The position numbers were made by a program, and so were the translations under genes. DNA of 64,000 nt from UBA1275 sp038124025 (lineage in GTDB: Bacteria > Bacteroidota > Rhodothermia > Balneolales > Balneolaceae), in contig JAYPBC010000009.1 of assembly GCA_038124025.1 (NCBI GenBank), forward strand, positions 4,822 through 68,821, given 5' to 3'. Under the pieces are notes generated by a model that had not been told where the DNA came from, ran no database searches, and saw only the letters and a program-made list of their open reading frames with translations. Below, piece by piece: positions 37,275-45,920 of this stretch; within the stretch, counting starts at the first letter, position 1; each line of letters begins with the position of its first letter.

Positions 37275-38510
37275 ATGGAAGATCATATAAAGAAAACTGT
37301 TTTGTCGAACGGCTTAACCATTGTTACCGAGCATATCCCCAGTGTAAAAAGTGTAACAGCAGGGATTTGGGTCAAATCTGGTGCTCGGCATGAAACTAAA
37401 CAACAAGCTGGGGTTACCCATTTTTTAGAGCATATGCTTTTTAAAGGTACTAAAAATCGTACGGCTTTTGAGATTGCTCAATCCATGGAGTCGGTCGGCG
37501 GTTACCTTAATGCATTTACCTCTACCGAGTATACATGCTATTATGCTCGCTGCTTAGATTCCGAATTACATACGGCCTTGGATGTATTATCTGATATGGT
37601 AATGAATCCAGTTTTTCCTAAGGATGAAATTGAAAAGGAAAAAAAAGTGGTAATCGAAGAGATGAAAATGTACCGTGATTCGCCCGATGATTATTTATTT
37701 GAAGAGTTTACTAGTCATCTATTTAAAGACCATCCACTCGGTAGACCAATTTTAGGCTATGAGGAAAGCGTTTCAGCATTTACAGATGACGATTTATTCC
37801 AATATATGAGAGACCGATATGCCCCAAAAAACTTAATTATCGCTGTGGCGGGCAAAGTGGATCACGATACGGTCTTACGCTACTGTCAATCGGTATTAGT
37901 AACAGAAGACCGAAAACTGGTAGAACCCACAAACGAAGAGCTAAGTCCACTTGATACAACACCATTGTCATTGACTAAGAGTATCGAACAGACGCACTAT
38001 ATTTGGGGCCGAAGAGGTTTACATTTTGACGATGATCAAAAGTATGTACTACTGCTCACAAACACACTTTTAGGGGGAGGAATGAGTTCCCGCCTGCATC
38101 AAAATATTCGCGAAAAATATGGCTACTGTTATTCGGTTCAAACCTTTAATCAGAGCTTTTTAGAAACCGGAATTTGGGGGGTGTATGCGGGCACAGATAC
38201 CGAGTATGTGGAACACGTACATGAATTAGTGGTTGAACAACTTAATCTTCTTGCACATCAGAAATTAGCCAATAAAGAACTAGCTGAAGCCAAAGCACAG
38301 TTGAAAGGTAAACTTCTGTTGAGTCAAGAAAATACGTCGAATCGGATGATGCGATTAGCTAAAAGTGAGATTTATTACAAGCGCCATGTAGACCTAGACG
38401 AACTGGTAGAACATATTGATAGCGTATCGGTAGAAGATATAATATCTTTTGCAAAGGACTTTATGAACGAAAGTGAATTTGTTGAAGCTAAATTAACCCC
38501 AAAAGAGTAG
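37275..38510 (+). CDS. M16-family zinc metallopeptidase
   Basis: A 411-residue single-domain-pair M16B (pitrilysin-like) peptidase. The inverted zinc motif HFLEH (49-53) is intact and the third ligand Glu lies in the EKEKKVVIEEMKMYRD segment about 75 residues on. The C-terminal half keeps the GGGMSSRLHQNIREKYGYCYSV substrate-binding motif, so it is the catalytic rather than the inactive subunit type. No signal peptide is present, indicating a cytoplasmic enzyme like YmxG/processing peptidase relatives. It follows the pnp terminator and precedes asnS by 13 bp; pnp-M16 proximity is common in bacteria. Confidence 0.9.
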   Translation: MEDHIKKTVLSNGLTIVTEHIPSVKSVTAGIWVKSGARHETKQQAGVTHFLEHMLFKGTKNRTAFEIAQSMESVGGYLNAFTSTEYTCYYARCLDSELHTALDVLSDMVMNPVFPKDEIEKEKKVVIEEMKMYRDSPDDYLFEEFTSHLFKDHPLGRPILGYEESVSAFTDDDLFQYMRDRYAPKNLIIAVAGKVDHDTVLRYCQSVLVTEDRKLVEPTNEELSPLDTTPLSLTKSIEQTHYIWGRRGLHFDDDQKYVLLLTNTLLGGGMSSRLHQNIREKYGYCYSVQTFNQSFLETGIWGVYAGTDTEYVEHVHELVVEQLNLLAHQKLANKELAEAKAQLKGKLLLSQENTSNRMMRLAKSEIYYKRHVDLDELVEHIDSVSVEDIISFAKDFMNESEFVEAKLTPKE

Positions 38511-38523
38511 TAATTGTATTAGA

Positions 38524-40029
38524 ATGAAGAAACAATTGACCTATATTCATCAACTAAAGAATCATATTTCATCGGAAGTAGATCTTGCTGGATGGGTGTA
38601 TAATGTGAGAAGTAGTGGAAGCTTAGTATTCATCGAATGTAGAGACGGATCTGGCCTCTGCCAGTGCGTGGTGAACAAAGAAGAGGTACCCGAAGAAAGC
38701 TGGGAAGCTGCGGTGAGTTTAAAGCAAGAATCATCAATACGACTGCATGGCCTAGTGGTTGCTGACGAACGCAGTATTGGTGGGGTAGAATTACAAGTTC
38801 AACGCGTCGAAATTTTACAGTTGGTAACGGAATATCCAATTACTCCAAAAGAACATGGCATTGAATTTTTAATGAATCGACGTCATTTGTGGTTGCGTAG
38901 CCAACGACAATGGGCGGCTATGCGGGTACGAAATGGAATCATATTTGCCATTCATAACTTTTTTCAATCGCGAGGATTCATTCAAACTGATACTCCTATT
39001 TTTACCCCCAATGCTGCCGAAGGGAGTACAACATTATTTGAAACTGACTTTTTTGACGAAAAAGCTTATTTAGCTCAAACAGGTCAGTTGTATGGAGAGG
39101 CGCTAGCGATGGCACATGGATTAATTTATACCTTTGGACCGACGTTTAGAGCAGAAAAGTCAAAAACTCGCCGGCATTTATCCGAATTCTGGATGATCGA
39201 ACCTGAAATGGCCTTCTATAATTTAGAGATGAATATGGATTTAGCAGAAGATATGCTTAAATCTGTTGTATCCGACATACTAAAGAATTACAGCCATGAA
39301 CTTAGTTTATTGGAGCGAGATACCAGCTCCCTACAACGGCTGGTTGAAAAAGATTTTGTGCGCATCACATATGACGATGCTGTGGATATCTTAACCTCTG
39401 AGAAAACAGCTCAGGTATTGGATGATTTGATTAAACAACGTGAATCTGAAAGGGAAGAGCTGGGCCAGGAACAGATTACCATTCAAAAAGAACATGGCTC
39501 CGCGAAAAAATGGAGAAAAAAGCAAATTGAAAAGAGACTTATCGATATACATACAAGTATAGATCAGATCGAGGAAGACTTGAGAAACATTCCTAAATGG
39601 AAAAAATCAGCACAAGAATTTACTTGGGGCGCTGATTTTGGAGGGAGTGATGAAACCGTGCTTACCATGCAATATGATGTGCCTGTTATGGTCACCCATT
39701 GGCCTGCTGAAATAAAAGCCTTTTATATGAAACGAGACGAAACCGATACCTACGCTTTAGGAGTGGATGTTCTAGCACCTGAAGGCTATGGTGAAATTGT
39801 TGGTGGGAGTCAGCGTGAAGATAATTTGGAGGTATTATTGACCAGAATTGAGGAAGAGGGCTTGGATCCAGGCGTATTTGATTGGTATACAGATTTGCGT
39901 CGTTTTGGTAGTGTTCCACATGCTGGATTCGGTTTAGGCTTAGAACGAACAGTAGCATGGATATGTGGACTAAATCATGTAAGAGAAACCATTGCATTCC
40001 CTCGCATGATGGGACGGATTACTCCATAA
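38524..40029 (+). CDS. asnS: Asparaginyl-tRNA synthetase with a coiled-coil insertion
   Basis: AsnRS charges tRNA-Asn. The 501-residue class IIb synthetase has the OB-fold anticodon domain (about 18-105), motif 2 in FRAEKSKTRRHLSEFWMIEP (209-227) and motif 3 in GFGLGLERTVAWI near the C-terminus. It is about 35 residues longer than E. coli AsnRS because of a charged, probably coiled-coil insertion at about residues 293-364, located between the active-site strands. The catalytic motifs are intact. Presence of asnS means direct charging rather than only amidation of Asp-tRNA-Asn. The next gene starts 25 bp later. Confidence 0.93.
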   Translation: MKKQLTYIHQLKNHISSEVDLAGWVYNVRSSGSLVFIECRDGSGLCQCVVNKEEVPEESWEAAVSLKQESSIRLHGLVVADERSIGGVELQVQRVEILQLVTEYPITPKEHGIEFLMNRRHLWLRSQRQWAAMRVRNGIIFAIHNFFQSRGFIQTDTPIFTPNAAEGSTTLFETDFFDEKAYLAQTGQLYGEALAMAHGLIYTFGPTFRAEKSKTRRHLSEFWMIEPEMAFYNLEMNMDLAEDMLKSVVSDILKNYSHELSLLERDTSSLQRLVEKDFVRITYDDAVDILTSEKTAQVLDDLIKQRESEREELGQEQITIQKEHGSAKKWRKKQIEKRLIDIHTSIDQIEEDLRNIPKWKKSAQEFTWGADFGGSDETVLTMQYDVPVMVTHWPAEIKAFYMKRDETDTYALGVDVLAPEGYGEIVGGSQREDNLEVLLTRIEEEGLDPGVFDWYTDLRRFGSVPHAGFGLGLERTVAWICGLNHVRETIAFPRMMGRITP

Positions 40030-40054
40030 TCAACCTGATATGCACACGTTTTAG

Positions 40055-41122
40055 ATGGCTAAGAAGCATTCATCGCTAGATTTATTTCGTGAAACAATCT
40101 CCTTATTAAACCAGGGTACGATTCACCCAATTTATGTAATTGAGGGGGGTGAACATTTCTTTGTAGATCGATTCATACAGCGAATTATTGAGATGATTCC
40201 CCCACATGAACGAGATTTCAATAGTGATTTTCTCTACGGAAATGAGGTTCAGTTGGAAGCTGTTTTACAATTGGCTAAGAGTTATCCCATGATGGCTGAG
40301 CGTCGCTTGGTTGTGGTTAAGAATGCCAATGATTTGTTTAAACGAATGCCTTCTAATCTTCAAGATGATTTCCTCCACTATCTTCAGCATCCCAATCCCC
40401 AGACTATACTGGTCATTCATCTAGATCCAAAAATTCCAAAAAATACAAAAATTGGTAAGGGACTACATGGCTCAGGCATACATAATTTAGTATTCGATCC
40501 ACTACCAGATTATCAACTTGCAAATTGGGTTATGGGTTGGGCTAAACAAGAACATAAGACCTTATTAAGCGAACAGGTTGCTCAACTACTTGCTCAATTG
40601 GTAGGCAACGATTTAAAGCTTCTGTCCTCTGAAATTGATAAAATTTGTACATACACAGCCAACATAGACGGAGAAATTGATCTTGATAAAGTTCGTTCCA
40701 TTGTAGGGTCTTACCGAGGCTTTGATGTATTTGAACTTAAGGAGGCTATAAACAAAAAAGATCTTAACCAAGCCTTCTTTATTGCTCAACGAATCCTTCA
40801 GCAAAGTAAATCAGATACTGGAGAATTAATTCGCATCGTTGCTTTTTTGTATTCCGACTTTTTAAAACTGTGGCAGATCATTCGACTAAGACAGGCCTCT
40901 AAATCTGATAATGAAATCAAGCAAGCACTCCATATCAATTCCCCCTTTTATTTTAAGCGGTTATCCTCCGATGCTAAGCGGTATTCTGCAGCCGATATGG
41001 TAGGTATCTTCAATGCATTGTTAGACGCCGATCGGGCCATCAAAGGCTTTTCAACGATGGATGTTAACGGTATTCTTATGCTACTGATTAAGCGTTTAAT
41101 TCACCCGAATAATTACGCTTAA
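40055..41122 (+). CDS. holA: DNA polymerase III subunit delta
   Basis: The delta subunit opens the sliding clamp within the clamp loader. The 355-residue protein has the family's N-terminal region with PIYVIEGGEHFFVDRFI, the FNSDFLYGNEV segment, the MMAERRLVVVKNAND strand, and the C-terminal helical collar with GNDLKLLSSEIDKI and ADRAIKGFSTMD. No P-loop is present, as expected for delta. It ends convergently with the E1 gene, 25 bp apart, with no clear terminator. Confidence 0.9.
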   Translation: MAKKHSSLDLFRETISLLNQGTIHPIYVIEGGEHFFVDRFIQRIIEMIPPHERDFNSDFLYGNEVQLEAVLQLAKSYPMMAERRLVVVKNANDLFKRMPSNLQDDFLHYLQHPNPQTILVIHLDPKIPKNTKIGKGLHGSGIHNLVFDPLPDYQLANWVMGWAKQEHKTLLSEQVAQLLAQLVGNDLKLLSSEIDKICTYTANIDGEIDLDKVRSIVGSYRGFDVFELKEAINKKDLNQAFFIAQRILQQSKSDTGELIRIVAFLYSDFLKLWQIIRLRQASKSDNEIKQALHINSPFYFKRLSSDAKRYSAADMVGIFNALLDADRAIKGFSTMDVNGILMLLIKRLIHPNNYA

Positions 41123-41147
41123 TTTGGAGCTGTGCCTTCTTACATTA

Positions 41148-43163
41148 TTAATAATTCAATAGGTTTAGCGCCTGCTGTTTTAAGCGGTCTTGACCTAAGT
41201 AACCTGCCTCCAAATGCTTATTGAATGGAATAGGGGTATGAATGGATGATACTCGTTTAATAGGCGCGTCTAACCATTCAAAGGCGTGTTCTGAAAGATA
41301 GGAAGCAATTTCACTCATAGGACCCATAACTTCAGATGCTTCTTGTACTAATAATACGCGATTCGTTTTCTTTACGGAGCTTAGTAAAGTGTTCCAATCG
41401 ATAGGGGCCAAGCTTCTCAAATCAATAACCTCAATAGATGCTCCTAATTCTTCCATTTCCTGCGCTAAATCTAGAGCCCAATGAACAGGCCAACCAAAGG
41501 TTATGATACTCATACTAGTACCTTCTCGCACTACCTTCGCAGCATGAATATCGGTCCAAACGGCTGTAGCAGGAACCTTTGCTCGTATACTTCGATATAA
41601 CTTTTTGTGTTCGAAAAATAAAACAGGATTAGGCTCATAAATAGCGCTATAAAGCATATTTTGGGCGTCCTCTACGGTAGAGGGGACTAAAATTTTCAAA
41701 CCAGCATGAGGCATAAACCAAGACTCAGGAGATTGTGAATGAAAGGGTCCTGCACCAACACCGGCACCATGCGGTAGCCGAATGGTTACATTTATCCCAG
41801 GGGTCCACCGGTAATGTGATTTGGCAATATTCTGAATTATTTGGTTCATCCCGCAACTCACAAAATCAGCAAATTGCATCTCAACTATGGGTTTAAATCC
41901 TTCCAATGATAAACCCAGGGCGGTGCCTAACACACCAGATTCTATGATGGGGGTATTTCGAATACGTTGCGGTCCGAATTCGGATAAGAATCCATCGGTA
42001 ATTTTAAATACACCGCCATATTCGGCCACATCCTGGCCCATCAATAATACAGCTTCGTCTTCACGAAATACTTGAGACAAGGTGGTAGAGATAGCATCTA
42101 TAAAACGCTTTTCTTCCACCAATTGATTAGTAGATAAGTTCTCTGCAGAGCTCGGCTTAAATTGGGGAGCAAAAATAGCTGCTCGTTCGATATTCTCATC
42201 GAAAGTTGGTTCTTCGGCTACCAATGCTTTATCTAAGTCAGTTTTAAACCACTCTTTTAAGCGTCTAGTGTGTTCAGAAAATTGTTGGTCAGAATAGTCG
42301 AAGTTTTTCCTCAAATAGTTCTCATATCGAGTGATGGGATCTTTTTCTGCCCATTCGGCCATCATATCTTTCGGGACATATGCGGTTCCGGAGGCTTCTT
42401 CATGACCCCGCATTCGGAATGTCTTAGCTTCTATTAGTACAGGTTTACCTAACAAAGCACTCGTTTTTGCTTCTTTCATTGCATTTATCACAGCAAAAAT
42501 ATCATTCCCATCCACTTGAATACCCTTTATGCCATATCCAACAGCACGATCAACTAAATGTTCACATGCGTATTGTTCTTCCGTTGGTGTGGATAGACCA
42601 TACCCATTATTTTCTATGATAAAGACTACGGGTAAATCCCAGACCGCAGCCAAGTTTATGGCTTCATGAAAATCACCTTCACTTGTGGCTCCATCCCCAC
42701 AAAAGGATACAGCGATTGATTCTTTATCGCGTAATTTATTAGCTAGAGCCAAGCCATCTGCAACCGGCATCATGGCAGCTAAATGCGATATCATACCAAC
42801 GATTCTATGTTCTAGGCTCCCAAAATGAAACGACCGCTCACGTCCTAGACTAAAGCCATCTGCCTTGCCGAAAAGCTGACAAAAAAGGGGATATAAGGGA
42901 ACTTTCCTAGTTGTGAACACCCCTAAGTTTCGATGCATTGGGAGAAGAAAATCCTCATTAGAACAGGCTTTAGTCACACCCACCGAGATTGCTTCTTGCC
43001 CTATACCAGAGAACCATTTACTAATTTTATTTTGTCGTAAAAGTGAAAGCATCTTTTTCTCTATGAGCCGAGGAAGTAGCAGCGATTCGTACAAATCCAA
43101 AGCGTCATCTTGTTTTAGATGCTTGGATGTTATTTTCCTAGAGTTTTTAAGACTCGATGTCAT
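41148..43163 (-). CDS. Fused alpha/beta E1 component of a 2-oxoacid dehydrogenase
   Basis: A 671-residue thiamine-diphosphate enzyme in which the E1 alpha (about 1-340) and E1 beta (about 350-671) subunits form one chain. The alpha half has the ThDP motif GDGATSEGDFHEAIN...IIENN (about 155-185) and the FRMRGHEEASG segment. The beta half has the GVLGTALGLSLEGFKPIVEMQFADF and HSQSPESWF regions. Such fusions are common in Bacteroidota and are labelled pyruvate, 2-oxoisovalerate or generic dehydrogenase E1; the branched-chain substrate is most like the family, but is not certain. No E2 or E3 gene is nearby. The start lies 14 bp after the deoxyhypusine-synthase-like gene. Confidence 0.88.
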   Translation of the reverse strand: MTSSLKNSRKITSKHLKQDDALDLYESLLLPRLIEKKMLSLLRQNKISKWFSGIGQEAISVGVTKACSNEDFLLPMHRNLGVFTTRKVPLYPLFCQLFGKADGFSLGRERSFHFGSLEHRIVGMISHLAAMMPVADGLALANKLRDKESIAVSFCGDGATSEGDFHEAINLAAVWDLPVVFIIENNGYGLSTPTEEQYACEHLVDRAVGYGIKGIQVDGNDIFAVINAMKEAKTSALLGKPVLIEAKTFRMRGHEEASGTAYVPKDMMAEWAEKDPITRYENYLRKNFDYSDQQFSEHTRRLKEWFKTDLDKALVAEEPTFDENIERAAIFAPQFKPSSAENLSTNQLVEEKRFIDAISTTLSQVFREDEAVLLMGQDVAEYGGVFKITDGFLSEFGPQRIRNTPIIESGVLGTALGLSLEGFKPIVEMQFADFVSCGMNQIIQNIAKSHYRWTPGINVTIRLPHGAGVGAGPFHSQSPESWFMPHAGLKILVPSTVEDAQNMLYSAIYEPNPVLFFEHKKLYRSIRAKVPATAVWTDIHAAKVVREGTSMSIITFGWPVHWALDLAQEMEELGASIEVIDLRSLAPIDWNTLLSSVKKTNRVLLVQEASEVMGPMSEIASYLSEHAFEWLDAPIKRVSSIHTPIPFNKHLEAGYLGQDRLKQQALNLLNY

Positions 43164-43177
43164 TTATGTAGCATATG

Positions 43178-44146
43178 TTATTTGCCTAGTAGATACGCAA
43201 AAATTAGTGGAGCAACAATGGTAGCGTCGGATTCAATGACAAATTTTGGTGTATCTATACCTAACTTACCCCAAGTAATTTTTTCATTAGGAATAGCGCC
43301 AGAATAGGATCCATAACTTGTGGTTGAGTCACTTATTTGACAAAAATATGACCAAAAGGGTACGGAAATACCTAAATCCTGCTCAATCATCGGTACCACA
43401 CAGATAGGAAAATCACCGGCTATCCCACCACCAATTTGAAAAAACCCAATCCCAATATTTGATTCTTTTTGGTACCATGCTGCCAATTCAATCATATATT
43501 CAGTTCCAGATTTCACAACCTGAGGATTGATTCGACCCTCTATACAGTGTGAGGCAAAGAAATTTCCGCAGGTTGAGTCTTCCCAACCAGGTACAACAAT
43601 AGGTAGATTTTTCTCTGCAGCAGCCAATAACCACGAATGTTCTGGATTAATTTGATAGGACGATGAAATATCTCCTGAAAGTAGTAGGTCATAAAAATAT
43701 TCATGTGGGAAAAAGCGAGTACCACTATTAGCGGCATCCACCCATCGTTGGACTAAGTGTTCTTCAATAACTCTCATGGCCTCCATTTCAGGTATGCAGG
43801 TATCCGTAACTCGGTTAAAGTGATTGTCCAGAAGTTCTTGTTCTGCTTCCGGACTCAAGTCTCTATAGTTAGGGATTCGTTTATAATGATGGTGGGCTAC
43901 TAAATTAAACACATCCTCTTCTAGGTTTGCTCCCGTGCATGAAATAGCATGGACCTTATCTGCTCGGATCATTTCTGCCAAACTTATACCCAATTCTGCG
44001 GTACTCATCGCGCCAGCTAAACTTAGTAACATCTTGTGTCCGTCTTGTAACTTTTGTTCATATGCCTGGGCGGCTTCCAGTAGTGCAGCCGCATTAAAGT
44101 GCTTGAAATTAGTTTGTAAAAAACTAGAAATAGGTCCTTTTGACAT
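43178..44146 (-). CDS. Deoxyhypusine synthase-like protein
   Basis: A 322-residue homologue of deoxyhypusine synthase, the NAD-dependent enzyme that in eukaryotes and archaea transfers an aminobutyl group from spermidine to a lysine. The catalytic-lysine region near the C-terminus is retained as ITWGKLGIDTPKFVI (Lys294), followed by ESDATIVAPLI. The NAD-binding segments SLAGAMSTAELG and ISCTGANLEEDVF are also present. Bacteria have no eIF5A, so the acceptor must differ; a polyamine acceptor, as in homospermidine-type reactions, is plausible. The gene lies between arginine decarboxylase and the E1 fusion on the same strand, which supports a polyamine role. Confidence 0.85.
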   Translation of the reverse strand: MSKGPISSFLQTNFKHFNAAALLEAAQAYEQKLQDGHKMLLSLAGAMSTAELGISLAEMIRADKVHAISCTGANLEEDVFNLVAHHHYKRIPNYRDLSPEAEQELLDNHFNRVTDTCIPEMEAMRVIEEHLVQRWVDAANSGTRFFPHEYFYDLLLSGDISSSYQINPEHSWLLAAAEKNLPIVVPGWEDSTCGNFFASHCIEGRINPQVVKSGTEYMIELAAWYQKESNIGIGFFQIGGGIAGDFPICVVPMIEQDLGISVPFWSYFCQISDSTTSYGSYSGAIPNEKITWGKLGIDTPKFVIESDATIVAPLIFAYLLGK

Positions 44147-44190
44147 TGCCTTTTAGCTTTATAAAGTTAAATGAGTTAGAGGAGGGTTAT

Positions 44191-44280
44191 ATGTTGGTTA
44201 TTCAAACCATATTAATCGTCCTAGGTATTTTTTTATTACTAGGTGGGGTTCTAGTATTACTTTCTAAATTAGAGGATTGA
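44191..44280 (+). CDS. 29-residue single-span membrane peptide
   Basis: A short gene on the plus strand between two minus-strand genes. ATG 44191 is preceded by a very strong ribosome site (AGAGGAGGG, 44178-44186) at good spacing, unlike most genes here. The product is one hydrophobic helix (about residues 3-24) with a Gly-rich middle (LGIFLLLGGVLVLL) and a short charged tail SKLED. The size and form resemble small accessory subunits of membrane complexes (KdpF, CydX or CcoS class), but no specific family is recognised. No terminator follows before the speA 3' end. Confidence 0.6.
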   Translation: MLVIQTILIVLGIFLLLGGVLVLLSKLED

Positions 44281-44306
44281 TCATCATTTTGATATGTCAC
44301 CTAATG

Positions 44307-45716
44307 TTATTCATCATATCCAAGAATGGATAGCATGTTACTAACCGACTGTTCTTCCCGGTACAAATAGTCTATAAGCTTGCCTTGTTCATCTTTATCC
44401 ACAACAATGTGACGTGGAGATGGAATTAAGCAATGCTTAATTCCACCATAACCAGATATAGCATCTTGATACGCACCGGTATGGAAAAATCCAATATAAA
44501 GTGGATCATCACCGTTTTCATCGTCATAGGCAGGTAGGAGAATTTGTTGATTTAGCTGTTCAGAATTATAGTAATCGGAATGATCACAACTTATTCCCCC
44601 AATATGAATTCGCTTATAACTATGTTCCCACTTGTTAATTGGGAGAAGGATGAATTTCTCGTTAATGGACCAAGCGTCTGGTATGGTATTCATTAAACTA
44701 TTATTTATGATGTACCATAATTCAGTATCATTTTGCTGTTTCTGTTCAATCACTTTAAAAATAACGGCTCCACTTTCTCCCACGGTATATTTACCGAATT
44801 CGGTATAAATAGTTGGTTCTGTTACCTTAGCTTGGGCACAAGTTTCCTTAATATTTCGGACGATTTCATCCACAATGTATTGGTAATCATATTCGAAACC
44901 CAAGCTATTTCTAATCGGAAAGCCGCCACCAATATTTAAGGCTTGAAGGGATGGTTCTAGCTGCTTGATTTGAGTATATAATTGCAAAGCTTTTTTAAAT
45001 TCACCCCAGTAATATAAATTGTCATTGATGCCCGAATCTACAAAAAAATGAATCATATGAAGCTCAAGCAAAGGGTTAGGTTGAATCTTATCCTTTACCA
45101 ATTCCAATAACTCTCGTTTATTAATTCCCAGCCTAGAGGTATAATATGCCGCTTGTGGTTCTTCATCAATACTTATGCGAAGCCCAATTTTCATCGGTTT
45201 GTCTAATTTTTGGGAGCTGATACGCTCTAATTCTTGCACACTATCTAATATGGTAATGGACTTATTAAAGCCCTGCTGTTGTAAATATCGAATATTGTTA
45301 ATGTAATCGTCTGTTTTTATACCATTGTGTACTATTGTTGTTTGTGAGGTTAAAGCACCTTGCTCATATAACTTTAAAATTAGATCGATGTCAAATGAGG
45401 AGGAGGTTTCCAACGAGACACGTTCTTTGAGGGCTGTTTTTACAACATGACTGAAGTGACAACATTTGGTACAATAGCAAAATTCGTAAGAGCTCTCATA
45501 CGTATGTTTTTCAATAGCTTGATTGAATAAACTGCGAGCTTTTTGGATTTGCTCTCTAATCTTAGGAAGATAATTTATTCGAAAGGGGGTCCCGTAGGTA
45601 TCAATTATTTTTTTCAGATCGATTCCATTGAACTGCAAGTGACCCTCTTGAAGATTAAACCCTTCCTGCGGAAAGTAGTATGTTTGTTCGATAAGTTCTT
45701 GATAACTGTTCTTCAT
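44307..45716 (-). CDS. speA: Arginine decarboxylase, short flavobacterial type
   Basis: A 469-residue PLP-dependent fold-III decarboxylase that makes agmatine, the first step of arginine-derived polyamine synthesis. The PLP lysine lies in CYCTKCCHFS (Lys84), the phosphate-binding loop in LNIGGGFPI, the substrate-site ETSSSFDID and FGKYTVGESGA segments are present, and the catalytic Cys of the neighbouring subunit is in GISCDHSDYYN (about 377). It is shorter than E. coli SpeA (about 658) and resembles the type found in Bacteroidota. No agmatinase (speB) is adjacent; the next same-strand gene is the deoxyhypusine-synthase-like one. Confidence 0.87.
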   Translation of the reverse strand: MKNSYQELIEQTYYFPQEGFNLQEGHLQFNGIDLKKIIDTYGTPFRINYLPKIREQIQKARSLFNQAIEKHTYESSYEFCYCTKCCHFSHVVKTALKERVSLETSSSFDIDLILKLYEQGALTSQTTIVHNGIKTDDYINNIRYLQQQGFNKSITILDSVQELERISSQKLDKPMKIGLRISIDEEPQAAYYTSRLGINKRELLELVKDKIQPNPLLELHMIHFFVDSGINDNLYYWGEFKKALQLYTQIKQLEPSLQALNIGGGFPIRNSLGFEYDYQYIVDEIVRNIKETCAQAKVTEPTIYTEFGKYTVGESGAVIFKVIEQKQQNDTELWYIINNSLMNTIPDAWSINEKFILLPINKWEHSYKRIHIGGISCDHSDYYNSEQLNQQILLPAYDDENGDDPLYIGFFHTGAYQDAISGYGGIKHCLIPSPRHIVVDKDEQGKLIDYLYREEQSVSNMLSILGYDE

Positions 45717-45899
45717 GTAGATAGTAAATATAAAATGTTGAGCTCAGAAATATAGTGTAGGTAAAAAATGGTCATCAAACTACATTAAGTAGTAACTGAT
45801 GAATCACTATTGACTATAAAACAGCCTTCTAAATTACTCACATTTGTGTCTAAAAAGAATAGACAGCAATTTTTTTTATTATCTATTTTACCAATACAA

Positions 45900-45908
45900 T
45901 GCTATAAT
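45900..45908 (+). promoter_or_regulatory. Extended -10 promoter element
   Basis: TGCTATAAT is a perfect extended -10 sequence (TGnTATAAT); no clear -35 is seen. Transcription would start near 45915, just before the GTG at 45921, which supports this GTG as the start of the following gene and a very short leader. Confidence 0.45.
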
Positions 45909-45920
45909 ACACTGCTATCT

